Origin: Fidelibacterota bacterium
GTDB lineage: Bacteria; Fidelibacterota; Marinisomatia; SCGC-AAA003-L08; TS1B11
Reading direction: 5' to 3'
Assembly (NCBI GenBank): GCA_020354025.1
Contig: CP070638.1
Location: forward strand, 2,387,038 to 2,451,037
Length of the DNA: 64,000 bases
In this document: piece by piece, positions 35,470-43,857 of the stretch
Position numbering within the stretch: the first letter of the stretch is position 1
How the letters are laid out: each line of letters starts with the position of its first letter
Translations under genes and position numbers: made by a program
Notes under the pieces: generated by a model
What the model was told of the DNA's origin: nothing
What the model saw: only the letters and a program-made list of their open reading frames with translations
Databases searched by the model: none

Positions 35470-36336
35470 CTAAAGGTGCTTCAACTCCTTGATGGTCAGC
35501 TCCGCCAGGCGTTGGTATTCGCTGGCTGGATACTGACTGAGAATGGTTTGAAACCTGGAACGTGCTTGCTGGGCTTTTCCCTGCCTTAGATAAATCAATC
35601 CCTGCAGAACGACGATATCATCCCGCAGCTCATGATCTGTCGCTGGCACCTCTTCCAAAGCCTGCAGGGCCTCATCGAATCGGCCTCGGTGAAAATAGGC
35701 GTCCGCACGCCAATAGGCCACATGGACACGCTCTTTAGTGCTTAAAATCGATTCGTCAATGACCTGGGATAGCTCAATCAGGTCGTCAAGACGCCCAGCC
35801 CGATAAGCCTGAAGGATGTGGCGGAAACCGGGATTATCCGGCAGTGGCGACTGGGCCGTCTCACCAGGAAAAGGTTCCACCCAATCCGGAGCGCTTTCCA
35901 ATGCCTGGGAAACTTCACTCTCCTTGCGCTCAGACTGGATCTTCCTGATCAAGGTCCGCAGTCGCTCGTTCTCCAGCCGTACACCTTCCATGTCCTGGTC
36001 TAAAGAATGCTCTAGCGAATTAATCTTGCCGCTGAGGTCATCCAAGGCTGTCCGCAGCTCCCTCGTGGATTCAATGTAGGCCGCACCAGGGGGCTCTTTC
36101 CCCACCATCAGGCCAACATCATCCATCGCAGGGAGGGAGTCTGCCCCGGCGGCAGAATCCACGTGGCCGGGTTCTATGATAATACCCAGATCCATGAGGT
36201 AGACATCTTCATCTTGGGTATCCTGGGCAACAAGAGCACTCCCGGCTCCAACAAATATCCAACCTACCAGCAGCATCATAAGCCAGCTGGTGGGTGACGA
36301 GGCGACCGCTACTTTTCTCCAGCGCTTTTGATCCAT
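35470..36336 (-). CDS. Periplasmic coiled-coil and TPR protein (CpoB/YbgF-like)
   Basis: The 288-residue protein has an N-terminal hydrophobic segment (about 17-36) that may be a signal peptide or anchor, then an acidic linker. A coiled coil spans about 85-135, and C-terminal TPR repeats span about 165-285 (AYRAGRLDDLIELSQ, ADAYFHRGRFDEALQALEEV, GKAQQARSRFQTILSQYP). The layout is that of CpoB/YbgF, which in other bacteria links the Tol-Pal energy system to cell-wall synthesis. Here it lies with MotA and MotB genes, so a scaffold role between stator and envelope is inferred. No TolB or Pal gene is near. Confidence 0.78.
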   Translation of the reverse strand: MDQKRWRKVAVASSPTSWLMMLLVGWIFVGAGSALVAQDTQDEDVYLMDLGIIIEPGHVDSAAGADSLPAMDDVGLMVGKEPPGAAYIESTRELRTALDDLSGKINSLEHSLDQDMEGVRLENERLRTLIRKIQSERKESEVSQALESAPDWVEPFPGETAQSPLPDNPGFRHILQAYRAGRLDDLIELSQVIDESILSTKERVHVAYWRADAYFHRGRFDEALQALEEVPATDHELRDDIVVLQGLIYLRQGKAQQARSRFQTILSQYPASEYQRLAELTIKELKHL

Positions 36337-36341
36337 ACTGC

Positions 36342-37310
36342 CTACTGATAGTCTTCCCAGTCTATGGTGTAGGAATAGCCGATAAAACTGCCAAAGGATT
36401 TGGCTACTGGCAACTCGAAGGTTGCCGTGGCACCTGGAAGCAGGGATGCATCCGAAGTGATGCCCGATTCAAATGTATGGAAGGAACCCTTGACGAACGT
36501 AGTCAGCGTCTTAGTGTTACCGCTCCAGTCCCTACGGAAAATAAAATTCACCTTCACGAAATCGGCGCGCCGACCGCCGATATTCTTCACATCTCCCCGC
36601 AGTTTCAGGTTCCCCGAACGATCCTTGGCCTCAGCGATAGTACCCACTAGGACCACATTGGGGGCATATGACGACCTGGCGGCCGTGGTTGCCGGTTCCG
36701 TGGGCCTCGTTGTCACAATCGAGGGCTCTACCACACGGTTGGCCGGTGAGGGAGGAGACACGGACAGGCTTTCCGTCTCTCCCATCGCGACGGACTCCGC
36801 CAGCGGCTCTTCGGGGATATTTTCCACGATACGGACTACGGTCGGACGCTCCACAATAAGATAACCGATAAGGGTTTCGACCTTGAGTATCTTCTCGTCC
36901 TGGTAAACGATTTTACCGAAGATGGTGCTGCCGTTATCCAGTATGATCTCTTTACTGTAAATGGTCAGGGGGTTGGCCCACATGGTACTCTTGGCCTGAA
37001 GGTCCCGCAGCTCCGTCGCCAGGTGTTTCACGTCAGCACCCAGCTTCTTAACCTCAAAGTTGATCTCGTTAAGGACATACTCCTCGGTGGCGTCGGGGAC
37101 GGCTGGTGGAGCAATCCCGGCTGGAGCTGTGGAGGGGACGGCTCCACCCTCTTCGGGAGCAGCCTGTTCAGGTTCACCTTCCTCCACCTGTTCGGTCTCT
37201 TCAGCAGCCTGTGCTTCCGCAGCCTCCTTTCTGGCACGGCGCCCTGCACAACCATCCAGTACAGCCAGCACCATAACCAGCATCAGCAGCTTTATGTAGA
37301 TGTTCTTCAT
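36342..37310 (-). CDS. Lipoprotein with coiled coil and FxLYD-like domain, first gene of the motor operon
   Basis: The 322-residue protein has a lipoprotein signal ending in LDGC (Cys21). A Glu/Ala-rich acidic linker (about 28-80) follows, then a short coiled coil (LNEINFEVKKLGADVKHLA, about 83-105). The KEIILDNGSTIFGKIVY segment is a small beta-domain of the kind seen near stress-response lipoproteins. A C-terminal FxLYD-like Ig-type domain (about 225-320) has GNLKLRGDVKNIG followed by an FVKVNFIF strand. It begins the operon, with 5 bases to the next gene. I see no membrane-retention signal (Asp+2) after Cys21, so the outer membrane is its likely site. Confidence 0.72.
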   Translation of the reverse strand: MKNIYIKLLMLVMVLAVLDGCAGRRARKEAAEAQAAEETEQVEEGEPEQAAPEEGGAVPSTAPAGIAPPAVPDATEEYVLNEINFEVKKLGADVKHLATELRDLQAKSTMWANPLTIYSKEIILDNGSTIFGKIVYQDEKILKVETLIGYLIVERPTVVRIVENIPEEPLAESVAMGETESLSVSPPSPANRVVEPSIVTTRPTEPATTAARSSYAPNVVLVGTIAEAKDRSGNLKLRGDVKNIGGRRADFVKVNFIFRRDWSGNTKTLTTFVKGSFHTFESGITSDASLLPGATATFELPVAKSFGSFIGYSYTIDWEDYQ

Positions 37311-37774
37311 ATTATGCGCCTAATATATTACCTAGGATTATACTGCAAGCAAAGCAACTTTCCCAGCTCTTTGAAAAAATGTAGTTGTCGACTCACCGAA
37401 TGTCAAGGTTTTTCAGCAGAATTTCCACTTTTCTTGAAGTATTACTTTCAGCGTGTTTTACCCGCCCGAACCGGGAATATTTCGCCTAATAGGACACCAA
37501 GACGTACTATAAAAAGTAACCCGCAATTGTCCGCTGCCCATCACTCTTTGCTCCTGCTGTGATCTGTCGCACAAATCGTGCCAGGTGAAGGGCGAGGTTC
37601 TTTCATCTCCCTCGTTCCGGCATGAAGCGTTGTATTCCAAATGGAATCTCCCGTTCGCTGAAGGAATTAACTCTCAGCGACGATTGAATTTAGACGGGGA
37701 ACATGATTCGGCACAAGCAAATTGGTGTCGAGTAAGAGGAAAAGACCCCAAGATATAGAGCAATTGTAATATAA
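37311..37774. other. Intergenic region before the motor operon (464 bases)
   Basis: No convincing gene is present; the short frames here are weak and lack binding sites. On the minus strand a perfect TATAAT (complement of 37337-37342) lies 26 bases before the lipoprotein ATG and could be the operon's -10 box, with no good -35 at the usual spacing. The region is more AT-rich than its neighbours. I see no RNA gene. Confidence 0.35.
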
Positions 37775-38974
37775 CTATTGCATATATTGTATTATGTGCT
37801 CTAGGACCTTTCTTGCAATGGTCGATTTCGTATCAGGAGGAAGCTCCACTTCTTCACCCGACGGAGATAAGATCCAAACATGGTTCATCTCTGCATCGAA
37901 ACCTGCGTCAGGTTCGTCATAGCGGTTAACAACGAGAAAGTCCGCCCCTTTCTCCTCCAGTTTCTTACGAGCCGGTTTCAAGTCGCTTCCTGCCTGGAGA
38001 CTGAAGCCTACCAGGGTGCCTGCATACTTGCCCCGGATAGTCTTGAGAATGTCAGGTGTCGGTTCTAACGGGACGACTGTTGGCTTGCTGGTCCTGGGGA
38101 TTTTGTCTTCAGCTGGAGAAGAGGGACGGAAATCAGCCACGGCCGCCGCCATGATGAGGATATCCCGCCCTCGACTCTCTTCTTCCACTGCGTGAAGCAT
38201 CTCATCGGTAGTAACAACGTCCACCAGCCGGCAGCCGGGGATCGGGTCTAGCGCCACTGGGCCGCTGATAAGTGTGACCTCGGCGCCCATGTCCCTGGCC
38301 GCAGCCGCCAGTGCATATCCCATCTTGCCACTGCTCCGGTTGGAAAGGTATCGTACTGGATCCAGTGACTCCCGAGTAGGTCCGGCCGTAACCAGCACTC
38401 GCTTCCCCTGGTAAAGCTGTGGCACATCCAGCATCGCCCGTAACTCCGTTATGATACGGCTGGTTTCGGGAAAGCGTCCCACGCCCACATGGAGGGTGGC
38501 CAGTGGGCCTTCATCGGGTTCGAGCACCAGGCGGCCCCAGCTGCGCAGACGCATTACTGCATCCTGGGTGGCGGGGTTATGCCACATACGAGAATTCATG
38601 GCAGGTACGAACATGACCGGGCAGTCTACGATGTTGAGCAGCGTGGACAGCAGATCGTCGGCGACAGCATGGGCCGCTTTTCCAAGGATATTAGCCGTGG
38701 CTGGAGCTACCAGGACGGCATCCAGGCTCTCGGCCTCACCAACGTGCCGCACGCCTGCCTCCGGATCATCCGGAAACTGGTGGACCATTACGGGACGATT
38801 CGTAAGCGCCGCGAAAGTGGTTGGCCCCACGAATTTGGTCGCCGATTCGGTCATGGCTACAGTGACTTCCACCTCCGCCTTCCGCAACTCCCGGACCAGC
38901 TCGCAGGCCTTGTAAGCGGCAATCGAGCCGCAAACCCCCAACAGTATTCGCTTATCTTTCAGACGGTTGCTCAT
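37775..38974 (-). CDS. coaBC: Bifunctional phosphopantothenoylcysteine decarboxylase/phosphopantothenate-cysteine ligase
   Basis: CoaBC performs two consecutive steps of coenzyme A synthesis, joining phosphopantothenate with cysteine and then decarboxylating the product. Length is 399 residues. The N-terminal flavoprotein domain shows GVCGSIAAYKACELVREL and the PAMNSRMWHNPATQ motif. The C-terminal ligase shows the TRESLDPVRYLSNRSSG segment and GKMGYALA. The start overlaps the preceding gene's stop (ATGA). This is the final gene of a unit with nadC. Confidence 0.96.
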   Translation of the reverse strand: MSNRLKDKRILLGVCGSIAAYKACELVRELRKAEVEVTVAMTESATKFVGPTTFAALTNRPVMVHQFPDDPEAGVRHVGEAESLDAVLVAPATANILGKAAHAVADDLLSTLLNIVDCPVMFVPAMNSRMWHNPATQDAVMRLRSWGRLVLEPDEGPLATLHVGVGRFPETSRIITELRAMLDVPQLYQGKRVLVTAGPTRESLDPVRYLSNRSSGKMGYALAAAARDMGAEVTLISGPVALDPIPGCRLVDVVTTDEMLHAVEEESRGRDILIMAAAVADFRPSSPAEDKIPRTSKPTVVPLEPTPDILKTIRGKYAGTLVGFSLQAGSDLKPARKKLEEKGADFLVVNRYDEPDAGFDAEMNHVWILSPSGEEVELPPDTKSTIARKVLEHIIQYMQ

Positions 38975-39654
38975 TCTTCTGAATGCCCCAGCACCAGCTC
39001 GTAGTCGCCTCGGCAGGGATGCCCATCCAGGTTCCAGACCCTGGAGCGTGACGGCTCAGGGCCGTGAACCAGCAGCTTGTGGCTGCTACGCGTTCCGAAT
39101 CCAAAACCATGCTTGCATACTTCAGGATGCTTTAAGAGGCGCTTTTCGTTCTCGGCAATCCATGTTTCGTTGGCCATAGAATCAATCGGCTGCGTGCTCC
39201 CATCAAACGGACGATTAGCTACCTCGCACACGCTGGAGGTCACTTCGTGCTGCACCAGGTCACGCCCTAGCCAGGTAAAAAGGTACGCCCGGACCGGATC
39301 AGCCACCAATAGATTAAAGTTATTATACTGCTGGATTGAAATCATCTGTTGCATCTGAGCGGGGACCTGTTCAGCCTTGGCAAGACCGAGTACCTCCGTT
39401 ACCAGGAGGCCGCGCGAGCGGAAGGCGTGGTCCCGTCGCCAGGATGAAATATTGGTACACGCCGCCCCCACTCCGTTTTCATTGAGGCCAATCCAGGTTC
39501 CGCCGGCCTCGAGATCCACGGGTGAGAAGTAACGCCGGTCTCGGCCGCGCCACGCCCAACCTCCCGAAGGACGCCGGTACCTTTCATCGCGGTTGGCCAG
39601 AATGGCGATAGGATAGTTATCGTCGGGCCGATGGCGGAACAGCAGTGTGCACAT
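38971..39654 (-). CDS. NRDE-family protein (TANGO2-like)
   Basis: The 227-residue protein belongs to the NRDE/TANGO2 family. It starts MCTLLFRH, with Cys2 exposed after Met removal as in Ntn-type amidohydrolases. It carries the eponymous ANRDERYRRPS motif, GGTWIGLNENGVGAACTN and, at the end, the ARGTRSSH-like segment seen in this family (here FGTRSSHKLLV). Human TANGO2 relates to Golgi and lipid metabolism; bacterial function is unknown. The stop overlaps coaBC. The neighbouring cofactor genes (NadC, CoaBC) do not give a clear role. Confidence 0.88.
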   Translation of the reverse strand: MCTLLFRHRPDDNYPIAILANRDERYRRPSGGWAWRGRDRRYFSPVDLEAGGTWIGLNENGVGAACTNISSWRRDHAFRSRGLLVTEVLGLAKAEQVPAQMQQMISIQQYNNFNLLVADPVRAYLFTWLGRDLVQHEVTSSVCEVANRPFDGSTQPIDSMANETWIAENEKRLLKHPEVCKHGFGFGTRSSHKLLVHGPEPSRSRVWNLDGHPCRGDYELVLGHSEE

Positions 39655-39711
39655 ACTTGCCTCTAGCCTGCTAGAAGCTCTGGGAGCTTACCTGGACCGA
39701 ATTGGCTGCCC

Positions 39712-40584
39712 TCACGGTACCAGTTCCAGGCGGATATCCACGGAACGGGCGCTGTGGGTTAAGGCCCCGATAGAAATACCGTCCACCCCGGTCAGGGCAT
39801 ACTCGTCAACATTGCTTAGCTCAATGCCCCCGGAGGCCTCTACAAAGATTTCCTCTCCTCCGGGGTGTGCCCGAATTAGGGCTACACAGTCGCGCGCCTG
39901 TTCAACAGACATATTATCCAGCAGAAAGCCGTCTACCCCTGCCGCTAGGCCGACTTTCACCTGGGCTGCATCCTCCACTTCCACCTCAACATGCATCTGA
40001 GGCCGGTGGCGGCGAAGGCCTTCTACCGCCGCAGTGATATCACCGGCAGCCTTGATGTGGTTATCCTTCACCAGGATTCCGGAGGAAAGGTCCATCCGGT
40101 GGTTGGTGCCACCTCCAGCCGCAACCGCATACTTCTCCAAACGGCGGAGACCGGGTGTCGTCTTGCGGGTATCGAGAATCTTGATACGATAAGGGGCCAC
40201 TTTGTCGACAAAGGTTCGGGTAAGGGTAGCGATACCCGAAAGTCGCTGGACCAGGTTCAGCGTTACCCGCTCCCGGGTCAGGATCTGCCGGGCGGGGCCG
40301 GATACGCTGCCGATAACCTCACCCGCTGCCACCCGCTGGCCATCAGCGACGTTCAGGTTGACCTCACAAGGTTTATCGAAACAGCTGGGAACCACCAAGG
40401 CGCCGGCGAATACGAGCTCCTCTCCGGCCTCAATTTGGCCAGTGGCGGTCAAGTTTTCGGGTACAACCGCATCGGTGGTGGCATCGCCTTCAGGGGCGTC
40501 CTCGGCCAGAAACCGGGCTACCTCTCGGCGTACCCAGCCGGGATCAATGGGTGTCTCCTGGAAAAGTAACCGGCGGACCATCAT
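39712..40584 (-). CDS. nadC: Nicotinate-nucleotide diphosphorylase (carboxylating)
   Basis: NadC forms nicotinate mononucleotide from quinolinate and PRPP, committing to NAD synthesis. The 290-residue protein has the normal length. Visible motifs are the LNLVQRLSGIATLT segment, KILDTRKTTPGLRRLEKYA with the residues that bind PRPP, the GGGTNHRMDLS loop and EASGGIELSNVDEYA. Two consecutive ATG codons open the frame; the binding site is weak. It lies 20 bases after the GAF-protein gene and 57 before the NRDE gene, so all four genes probably form one unit. Confidence 0.95.
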   Translation of the reverse strand: MMVRRLLFQETPIDPGWVRREVARFLAEDAPEGDATTDAVVPENLTATGQIEAGEELVFAGALVVPSCFDKPCEVNLNVADGQRVAAGEVIGSVSGPARQILTRERVTLNLVQRLSGIATLTRTFVDKVAPYRIKILDTRKTTPGLRRLEKYAVAAGGGTNHRMDLSSGILVKDNHIKAAGDITAAVEGLRRHRPQMHVEVEVEDAAQVKVGLAAGVDGFLLDNMSVEQARDCVALIRAHPGGEEIFVEASGGIELSNVDEYALTGVDGISIGALTHSARSVDIRLELVP

Positions 40585-40604
40585 GGAATGCTCATACGAA
40601 CCGG

Positions 40605-41054
40605 TTATTCCCCACTCAGGGCTTGCCAGGCACGGGCCAGGGCATCAGCCACCCGCTCCAGCTCCTGCCGGTCTGCCTCACCAAAAGCCGCTGGGGTATC
40701 GCTGTCCAGGTCCAACACACCGACCAACCGCTCCCCGGCAATGATTGGCACCACGATCTCCGACCGAACCGACAGGCTGCAAGCGATGTAGCGGCCGTCT
40801 TCATGCACGTCATCTATCACCAGCGTCTCACCATCCGTGGCCGAGGCCCCGCAAATCCCGCTGTTTAAGGGGATGCGTGTATGCACGGTAGGCTGACCCA
40901 GATAGTGGTCATCTTGCAAGGTCAACACGTCTTCCTCCAGCAGGTAAATCCCCACCCAGTCGTAGGTGGGCTTCATGCCCTTCACCCCGGTCACTGCGGT
41001 GCGGATGGCAGCGTCGAAGGTGGGCTGGGACAATATGTCATCTGTTAGAGACAT
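40605..41054 (-). CDS. GAF-domain protein, free methionine-R-sulfoxide reductase-like
   Basis: The 149-residue protein is one GAF domain like fRMsr, which reduces free methionine-(R)-sulfoxide. The signature region is present: SGICGASATDGETLVIDDV and YIACSLSVRSEIVVPI. Two of the three conserved cysteines are seen, one in GICG and one in YIAC, matching the nucleophile. The first of the typical trio is missing. The enzyme may still work with a two-cysteine relay. It is the first gene of the nadC unit. A plain GAF sensor role cannot be excluded. Confidence 0.8.
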   Translation of the reverse strand: MSLTDDILSQPTFDAAIRTAVTGVKGMKPTYDWVGIYLLEEDVLTLQDDHYLGQPTVHTRIPLNSGICGASATDGETLVIDDVHEDGRYIACSLSVRSEIVVPIIAGERLVGVLDLDSDTPAAFGEADRQELERVADALARAWQALSGE

Positions 41055-41170
41055 GGCCGGGGAATTTAGGCAGGATAGAGGGAGTGGGAAAGGGGGGGCG
41101 GTATTTTCTGATCTCTAGTTATCTATGAGCTGATCAACCGCTCAGACCGCTCCCTCGGTGATGAAAACTC

Positions 41171-42172
41171 TCACCCCAGCGCCTTCGCCGCCATTTCCAG
41201 GCTAACCTTATAGCGGTAGTTGATACCGAAGTGGCCGTCGGAGAACTCCTCGTAGTGGTAGGGGATGTCCAGGGCCTTAAGGCGCTCGATGAATATCCGC
41301 GCGCCCAGGTGCAGGGCAAACTCATCACGGTCGCCGACATCCAGGTAGAGCAGATTGAGGCTGCGCAGGGCCTCAGCAAACGGCTTTTGCTCCACCATGC
41401 GTACCGGGTCATGGGCCAGCCACCGCTTCCACACCTCGGTGATTAGCTCCCCATCCGGCACGGTAAAGGGGAGCAGGGGCTGGTTCCCGTCCGGTGAGTA
41501 GGCGGCTGCCATGGCTATGATATTGAGGGCGGGTATGAGGGAGCCTTTCTTCGTGGCGCCAGCAAATTCCTTCAGGAAACTTTCCACACCGCCGTATTGG
41601 TTCAGGGCGTCAACCGCCTTGGGGAACTCCCGCAGGTAGGTGTACTCGAAGTACAGGTCCCCACTGTGGCAGGCGGCCGCGGCGAAGAGTCCGGGATGCT
41701 TCATGGCCAGGGTGAGCACCCCGTAGCCGCCGCTGGACTTGCCGATGATACCCCGATGCTCCCGGTCGGCGAGGGTGCGCAGCTCGCCGTCCACGAAAGT
41801 GATGACCTCACCGGTTAGGTAGTCCTCGTAGGGACCGGTGGCGGTGGAATTGACGTACTGGCTGCCGCCCAGGCTGGTGAAGCAGTCGGGCATGACCACG
41901 ATCACCGGCGGGCAGCCACTATTCACGATCAGGTCGTCTACCTGCTCAGGGAGATTCTCCTCCCATACCGAGAATCCGGCCATGTTCAGACCCGTACCGG
42001 TGAAGCCCGCCAGGGCGTAGATCACCGGGTAGCACTGGTCGCTGTCAGCGTATCCCGGCGGTAGGTAGACCGGGAAGGTACGGGTGTGGGGATCACCCAG
42101 GGGATTGCCCTTTAGCAGGGCACTGCCCAGTGTCAGGTGCTTAATGGAACCGGATAACTGGCGATTGTACAT
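41171..42172 (-). CDS. Esterase of the putative esterase/S-formylglutathione hydrolase type
   Basis: The 333-residue alpha/beta hydrolase has the nucleophile elbow GKSSGGYG (Ser at about 144). An oxyanion-region segment ALAGFTGTG lies earlier, and the acid (DVGDRDEF, about 275) and His (FSDGHFG, about 315) come later. It lacks a signal peptide, so it acts in the cytoplasm. The family hydrolyses esters and includes S-formylglutathione hydrolase and enterobactin esterases; substrate cannot be inferred here. It stands between two unrelated genes on the same strand. Confidence 0.85.
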   Translation of the reverse strand: MYNRQLSGSIKHLTLGSALLKGNPLGDPHTRTFPVYLPPGYADSDQCYPVIYALAGFTGTGLNMAGFSVWEENLPEQVDDLIVNSGCPPVIVVMPDCFTSLGGSQYVNSTATGPYEDYLTGEVITFVDGELRTLADREHRGIIGKSSGGYGVLTLAMKHPGLFAAAACHSGDLYFEYTYLREFPKAVDALNQYGGVESFLKEFAGATKKGSLIPALNIIAMAAAYSPDGNQPLLPFTVPDGELITEVWKRWLAHDPVRMVEQKPFAEALRSLNLLYLDVGDRDEFALHLGARIFIERLKALDIPYHYEEFSDGHFGINYRYKVSLEMAAKALG

Positions 42173-42287
42173 GGGAGCCTTAGGAATGATTAATGGTAAT
42201 TGAGGACGGCTGAATGCTGACCGCTTGAGACTTGGAATATTCTCCTAAACACCAAGGCTGGCTGTGCCATACTCGGGGTAGGCGAGC

Positions 42288-42566
42288 TTAGGGGGGCGCT
42301 ATGGGCTTGTCGGTGAAGAGATAATCGCGCAGCTCGTGGTCCCAGCCGGGCATGTTGCGTCGCAGCCATTCCAACAGCATGGCAGCGTGCTCCAGCTCCT
42401 CGTCCCGGTTGTGGGCCAGGATAGCCTTGAGCTCTTCATCCTCGGTGGTTGCGACTCGCTGGTTGTACCAGTCCACGGCATCAATCTCCTCGACGAGGCT
42501 CTTCATGGCCCGGTGGTTGGCGCGGACATCTTCGGGCAAGTGTTCGTATGGTTCCTGGTAAGACAT
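42288..42566 (-). CDS. Encapsulated-ferritin-like protein (EncFtn type)
   Basis: The 92-residue helical protein matches the encapsulated ferritin family across its whole core. It includes EEIDAVDWYNQRV, AILAHNRDEELEHAAM and a final LRDYLFT. By position, Glu27, Tyr34, Glu57 and His60 correspond to the iron-binding and ferroxidase-centre residues of EncFtn. It should form an annular iron oxidase. It lacks the C-terminal extension that targets EncFtn into an encapsulin shell, ending in DKPIAPP. No shell-protein gene lies next to it, although the two usually form an operon. It may act alone or with a shell encoded elsewhere. Confidence 0.9.
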   Translation of the reverse strand: MSYQEPYEHLPEDVRANHRAMKSLVEEIDAVDWYNQRVATTEDEELKAILAHNRDEELEHAAMLLEWLRRNMPGWDHELRDYLFTDKPIAPP

Positions 42567-42653
42567 GATTGTGGGTGCTCCTGTTTTAGATTAGCTGAAT
42601 GAGATAAAGCTCAGGTTAGGTGAATAAGGTGTTCATTTCCGTCGTGGTTTGTC

Positions 42654-43733
42654 CTAGGCCCACACTCCCGGAATTTTCGTCCCGCATTCAGAGCATTTAT
42701 CATCTGGTGTAATATGGTTGTCCAGGATATAGTAGCCCACGCGGCGGATTAGGGTGGCGTCGCATGCCGGACAGTAGGTGTTTTCCATTTCCGGTACTTC
42801 ACCGGGCAGGTTACCGCCGTAGACGTAGTTCAATCCCGCCTGGCGGCCCAGCTCCCAGGCCCGCAACAGCTGCCGGACGGAGGTGTTCTTCCCGCTGAGA
42901 AGCTTGTAGTCCCGGTGGAAGGCCGTTACGTGCCAGGGAATGTCCGGCGAGACACCAGCGATAAAGGCCGCGATTGACTGCAGCTCCTCGTCCGTGTCGT
43001 TCAGGCCTGGGACTACCAGTGTGACGACTTCCACCCAGAAGCCCAGGTCCCAGGCCTGCTGGATCGTATCCAGTACGTTGTGCCGTACACCGCCCAGCCG
43101 GCGGTATGTGCGGTCGTTCATGGACTTGAGGTCTACCTTGAAGCCATCGGTGTGGGGGCGGAGATAGTCCAGGACCTCCGGGGTGGCGTTGCCGTTTGAG
43201 ACGCAGGCGGTTCTAAGACCGGCTTCTCGGGCTTGTTTGAAGATCTCAACTGCCCACTCGGCGGTGATCAGGGGCTCGTTGTAGGAGCTCACCACGGTTT
43301 TGGATCGCGTCCGCTGGGCCGTCTCCATCACTTGCTCGACTGTGATCTCATCGGGAGCGATGCCCGCTCGCTCGTCCCGCAGGGCCTGAGAAGAAATCCA
43401 GTTCTGGCAGAAGGGGCAGTGAAAGCAGCACCCCAGCATTCCGAAGGTGAGGCCGTTGGTGCCCGGGAGGAAGTGGTAGAAGGGCTTCTTCTCGATTGGA
43501 TCTTTATGCAGTCCGGCCACATAACCGTAGGGTGCCTGGAGAACGCCACCATCGTTGTAGCGCACCCGGCAGATCCCCCTACGGCCGTCGGGAATGCGGC
43601 AACGGTGCCCGCAGGCCAGGCAACAGACCCGGCTCTCCTTCAGCGATTCCACCAGCTGCGCCGGGCGGGTTAGCCGATCCAAGGTGGCCTGCAGGGTTGA
43701 GTGGGCGGGGCTTGAGTTCGTTGATGCCGGCAT
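42654..43733 (-). CDS. AmmeMemoRadiSam system radical SAM enzyme
   Basis: The 359-residue protein belongs to the radical SAM family usually found beside MEMO1 and AMMECR1 domain proteins, once annotated as PFL-activating-like. The cluster motif is CCFHCPFC (CX3CX2C) near residue 105. An N-terminal zinc-type cluster (CCLACGHRC with GICRVR) and a C-terminal pair (CPACDATL and CSECG) are also present. Its substrate is unknown in general. Neither the MEMO nor the AMMECR1 partner is visible in this window, so the system is split or incomplete here. Confidence 0.9.
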   Translation of the reverse strand: MPASTNSSPAHSTLQATLDRLTRPAQLVESLKESRVCCLACGHRCRIPDGRRGICRVRYNDGGVLQAPYGYVAGLHKDPIEKKPFYHFLPGTNGLTFGMLGCCFHCPFCQNWISSQALRDERAGIAPDEITVEQVMETAQRTRSKTVVSSYNEPLITAEWAVEIFKQAREAGLRTACVSNGNATPEVLDYLRPHTDGFKVDLKSMNDRTYRRLGGVRHNVLDTIQQAWDLGFWVEVVTLVVPGLNDTDEELQSIAAFIAGVSPDIPWHVTAFHRDYKLLSGKNTSVRQLLRAWELGRQAGLNYVYGGNLPGEVPEMENTYCPACDATLIRRVGYYILDNHITPDDKCSECGTKIPGVWA

Positions 43734-43857
43734 GGCTTTAGATTCCCGTTGCGTGTAATAGAATAGCAGCTGGTAACGAGAATGTCAAGGATGATGCTCC
43801 TGTCAGCTCCCGGAAGTAACGCGGATAACTCGGAACGTTTTATGGAAGCTCAACTTC

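Noticed and set aside
37458-37640. 60-residue minus-strand frame upstream of the motor operon
   Set aside because: No binding site and composition unlike coding sequence.
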